Below, in pieces: positions 31,818 to 32,688 of a stretch of 32,688 nucleotides of DNA (within the stretch, counting starts at the first letter, position 1; every line of letters begins with the position of its first letter). The translations under genes and the position numbers were made by a program. Under the pieces are notes generated by a model that saw only the letters and a program-made list of their open reading frames with translations, was not told the origin of the DNA and did not search any database. The stretch is from assembly GCA_040774885.1 (NCBI GenBank), contig JAXGTO010000028.1:1-32688 (forward strand), read 5' to 3'. Origin of the DNA: JAXGTO01 sp040774885. GTDB taxonomy: Bacteria > Actinomycetota > Coriobacteriia > Coriobacteriales > Eggerthellaceae.

Positions 31818-32688
31818 ATGGAATTGCAATGGCCCCTTATCCTGTTCACTGTGTTCACCGCGTGGGCATGCGGTCTGTTCGGTATGCAGGCTGTCCTGGC
31901 TTTCAAAGGCGAGGGCAAGAAGATCCAGATGCCGGCCCTCATCGGCTCGGTGGTGCTTCTGGCCGTCGGCGGCATCTGCGTGTTCTTCCACCTGCAGCAT
32001 TGGGAGCGCATCTTCAACGGCTTCGGCCACATCACGTCCGGCATCACACAGGAGCTCATCGCCATCGTGGTGTTCGTTGTCATCGCCGTCATCTACTTCG
32101 TCATGCTGCGCAAGTCGGAAGACCAGGGCAGCGTGCCCAAGTGGTGCGCGGTGTGCGCCGTGGCCATCTCGGTCATCTTGGTGGTCGTCATGAGCCATTC
32201 GTACAACATGCCGGCTCGTCCGGCCTGGGACAGTCCGCTTTTGTGGTTTGCCTACTTGGGCAACGCGGCTGCGTTCGGTGCGTTTTCCTGCATGATCCTC
32301 GAGTCTTGGAAATCCGAGGAATCGTCGTCATGCGGCGCTCTTGGCCTGTGGTCCGCTGTGGCCAACGGCATCCTGACGGTTGCGTATTCCATCTGGATCG
32401 TCGCTTCGGGCAGCAGTTTCTCGAACGTGGGCAACTACTTCGACCCGACGCATCCCACCTACGCCATGAACGATGCGGCCTCTTCGGTCAACATCTTCTC
32501 CGGCGAACAAGCGCCCCTGTTCTGGATCGGCGTGGTAATCGTCGGCGTGGTGGCCCCCATCGTCTTTGGTTGGCTGGCCAAGAAGGATGCCTCCAAGCAG
32601 AAGGCCTACGGCATCATCGCCTTGGTGTGCGCCGTGGCCGGCGCGGTCTGCCTGCGCTGCGTGTTCTACGGTGCTGGCGCCAGCGTGT
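31818..32688 (+). CDS. DmsC-like membrane anchor of the second large molybdoenzyme (3' end outside window)
   Basis: The frame opens at 31818 after GGGAGAGGAG and runs to the window edge without a stop, giving 290 codons. It has about eight hydrophobic segments. The block GGICVFFHLQHWERIFNGFG with HITSGITQELI is almost identical to the paralogue at 25310, and SHSYNMPARPAW matches its later loop. The final visible block (RCVFYGAGASV) corresponds to the end of the paralogue (RVVFYVVGYSL), so only a few residues are probably missing. It should oxidise menaquinol for the enzyme at 28194. Confidence 0.9.
   Translation, partial: MELQWPLILFTVFTAWACGLFGMQAVLAFKGEGKKIQMPALIGSVVLLAVGGICVFFHLQHWERIFNGFGHITSGITQELIAIVVFVVIAVIYFVMLRKSEDQGSVPKWCAVCAVAISVILVVVMSHSYNMPARPAWDSPLLWFAYLGNAAAFGAFSCMILESWKSEESSSCGALGLWSAVANGILTVAYSIWIVASGSSFSNVGNYFDPTHPTYAMNDAASSVNIFSGEQAPLFWIGVVIVGVVAPIVFGWLAKKDASKQKAYGIIALVCAVAGAVCLRCVFYGAGASV

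Noticed and set aside
29997..32198. Minus-strand open frame of 733 codons
   Set aside because: Antisense to the second molybdoenzyme module, His/Asp/Gly-rich in composition and without any recognisable family motif.
1..32688. CRISPR array, prophage or insertion sequence
   Set aside because: I see no regularly spaced repeats, no cas, phage or transposase genes; the only mobile-element-like sign is the small inverted repeat pair at 11923-12046.

Overview
The window looks like chromosomal DNA from an anaerobic, respiring actinomycete of the Coriobacteriia, most likely the family Eggerthellaceae. This is an inference from three traits: moderately high GC, several bis-MGD molybdoenzyme complexes side by side, and large membrane-spanning LuxR-type regulators beside them (a regulator family reported next to catechol dehydroxylases in Eggerthella lenta). 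No marker gene fixes the genus.

Layout. (1) 1-1961: end of a membrane protein, a small membrane protein, and a secreted LPXTG-anchored protein with a dockerin-like module. (2) 1962-2476: hairpins and a tRNA-Leu(CAA) with its own promoter. (3) 2477-9861: a membrane LuxR regulator divergent from a DMSO-reductase-type operon, dmsA-dmsB-dmsC, a TorD/DmsD chaperone and a second DmsC-like anchor. (4) 9997-11763: an L,D-transpeptidase ending in a strong hairpin. (5) 11764-12167: non-coding, with a 21-bp inverted repeat pair. (6) 12168-20631, all minus strand: a degenerate UvrD-helicase-like protein, a two-winged-helix-like protein, a TorD chaperone, NapG-like and NapH-like iron-sulfur proteins, a polyferredoxin with an MvhD-like centre, a protein with two CxxxC motifs, then a second membrane LuxR regulator. 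It contains no catalytic molybdenum subunit. (7) 20748-21281: a LysR-type HTH joined to a LuxR-like HTH, divergent from the next operon. (8) 21609-26182: a Tat-exported molybdoenzyme of about 1000 residues with its four-cluster ferredoxin subunit and membrane anchor. (9) 26384-27913: a third membrane LuxR regulator, divergent from (10) 28194 to the window end: a paralogous three-gene molybdoenzyme module, cut by the window edge.

How the parts fit. Each complex follows the same plan: a Tat-exported catalytic subunit outside the membrane, an electron-transferring FeS subunit, and a quinol-oxidising anchor, so each probably uses an external compound as electron acceptor. DMSO, TMAO or another S/N-oxide is plausible for the first. 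The two 1000-residue enzymes carry a predicted Cys molybdenum ligand and resemble the group that includes catechol dehydroxylases and pyrogallol transhydroxylase; their substrates cannot be read from sequence. Each enzyme operon has a private divergent regulator. The minus-strand operon looks like a shared electron-supply or maturation unit for a molybdoenzyme encoded elsewhere. Its two leading genes, which look like nucleic-acid-handling proteins, are the least expected part of the window.
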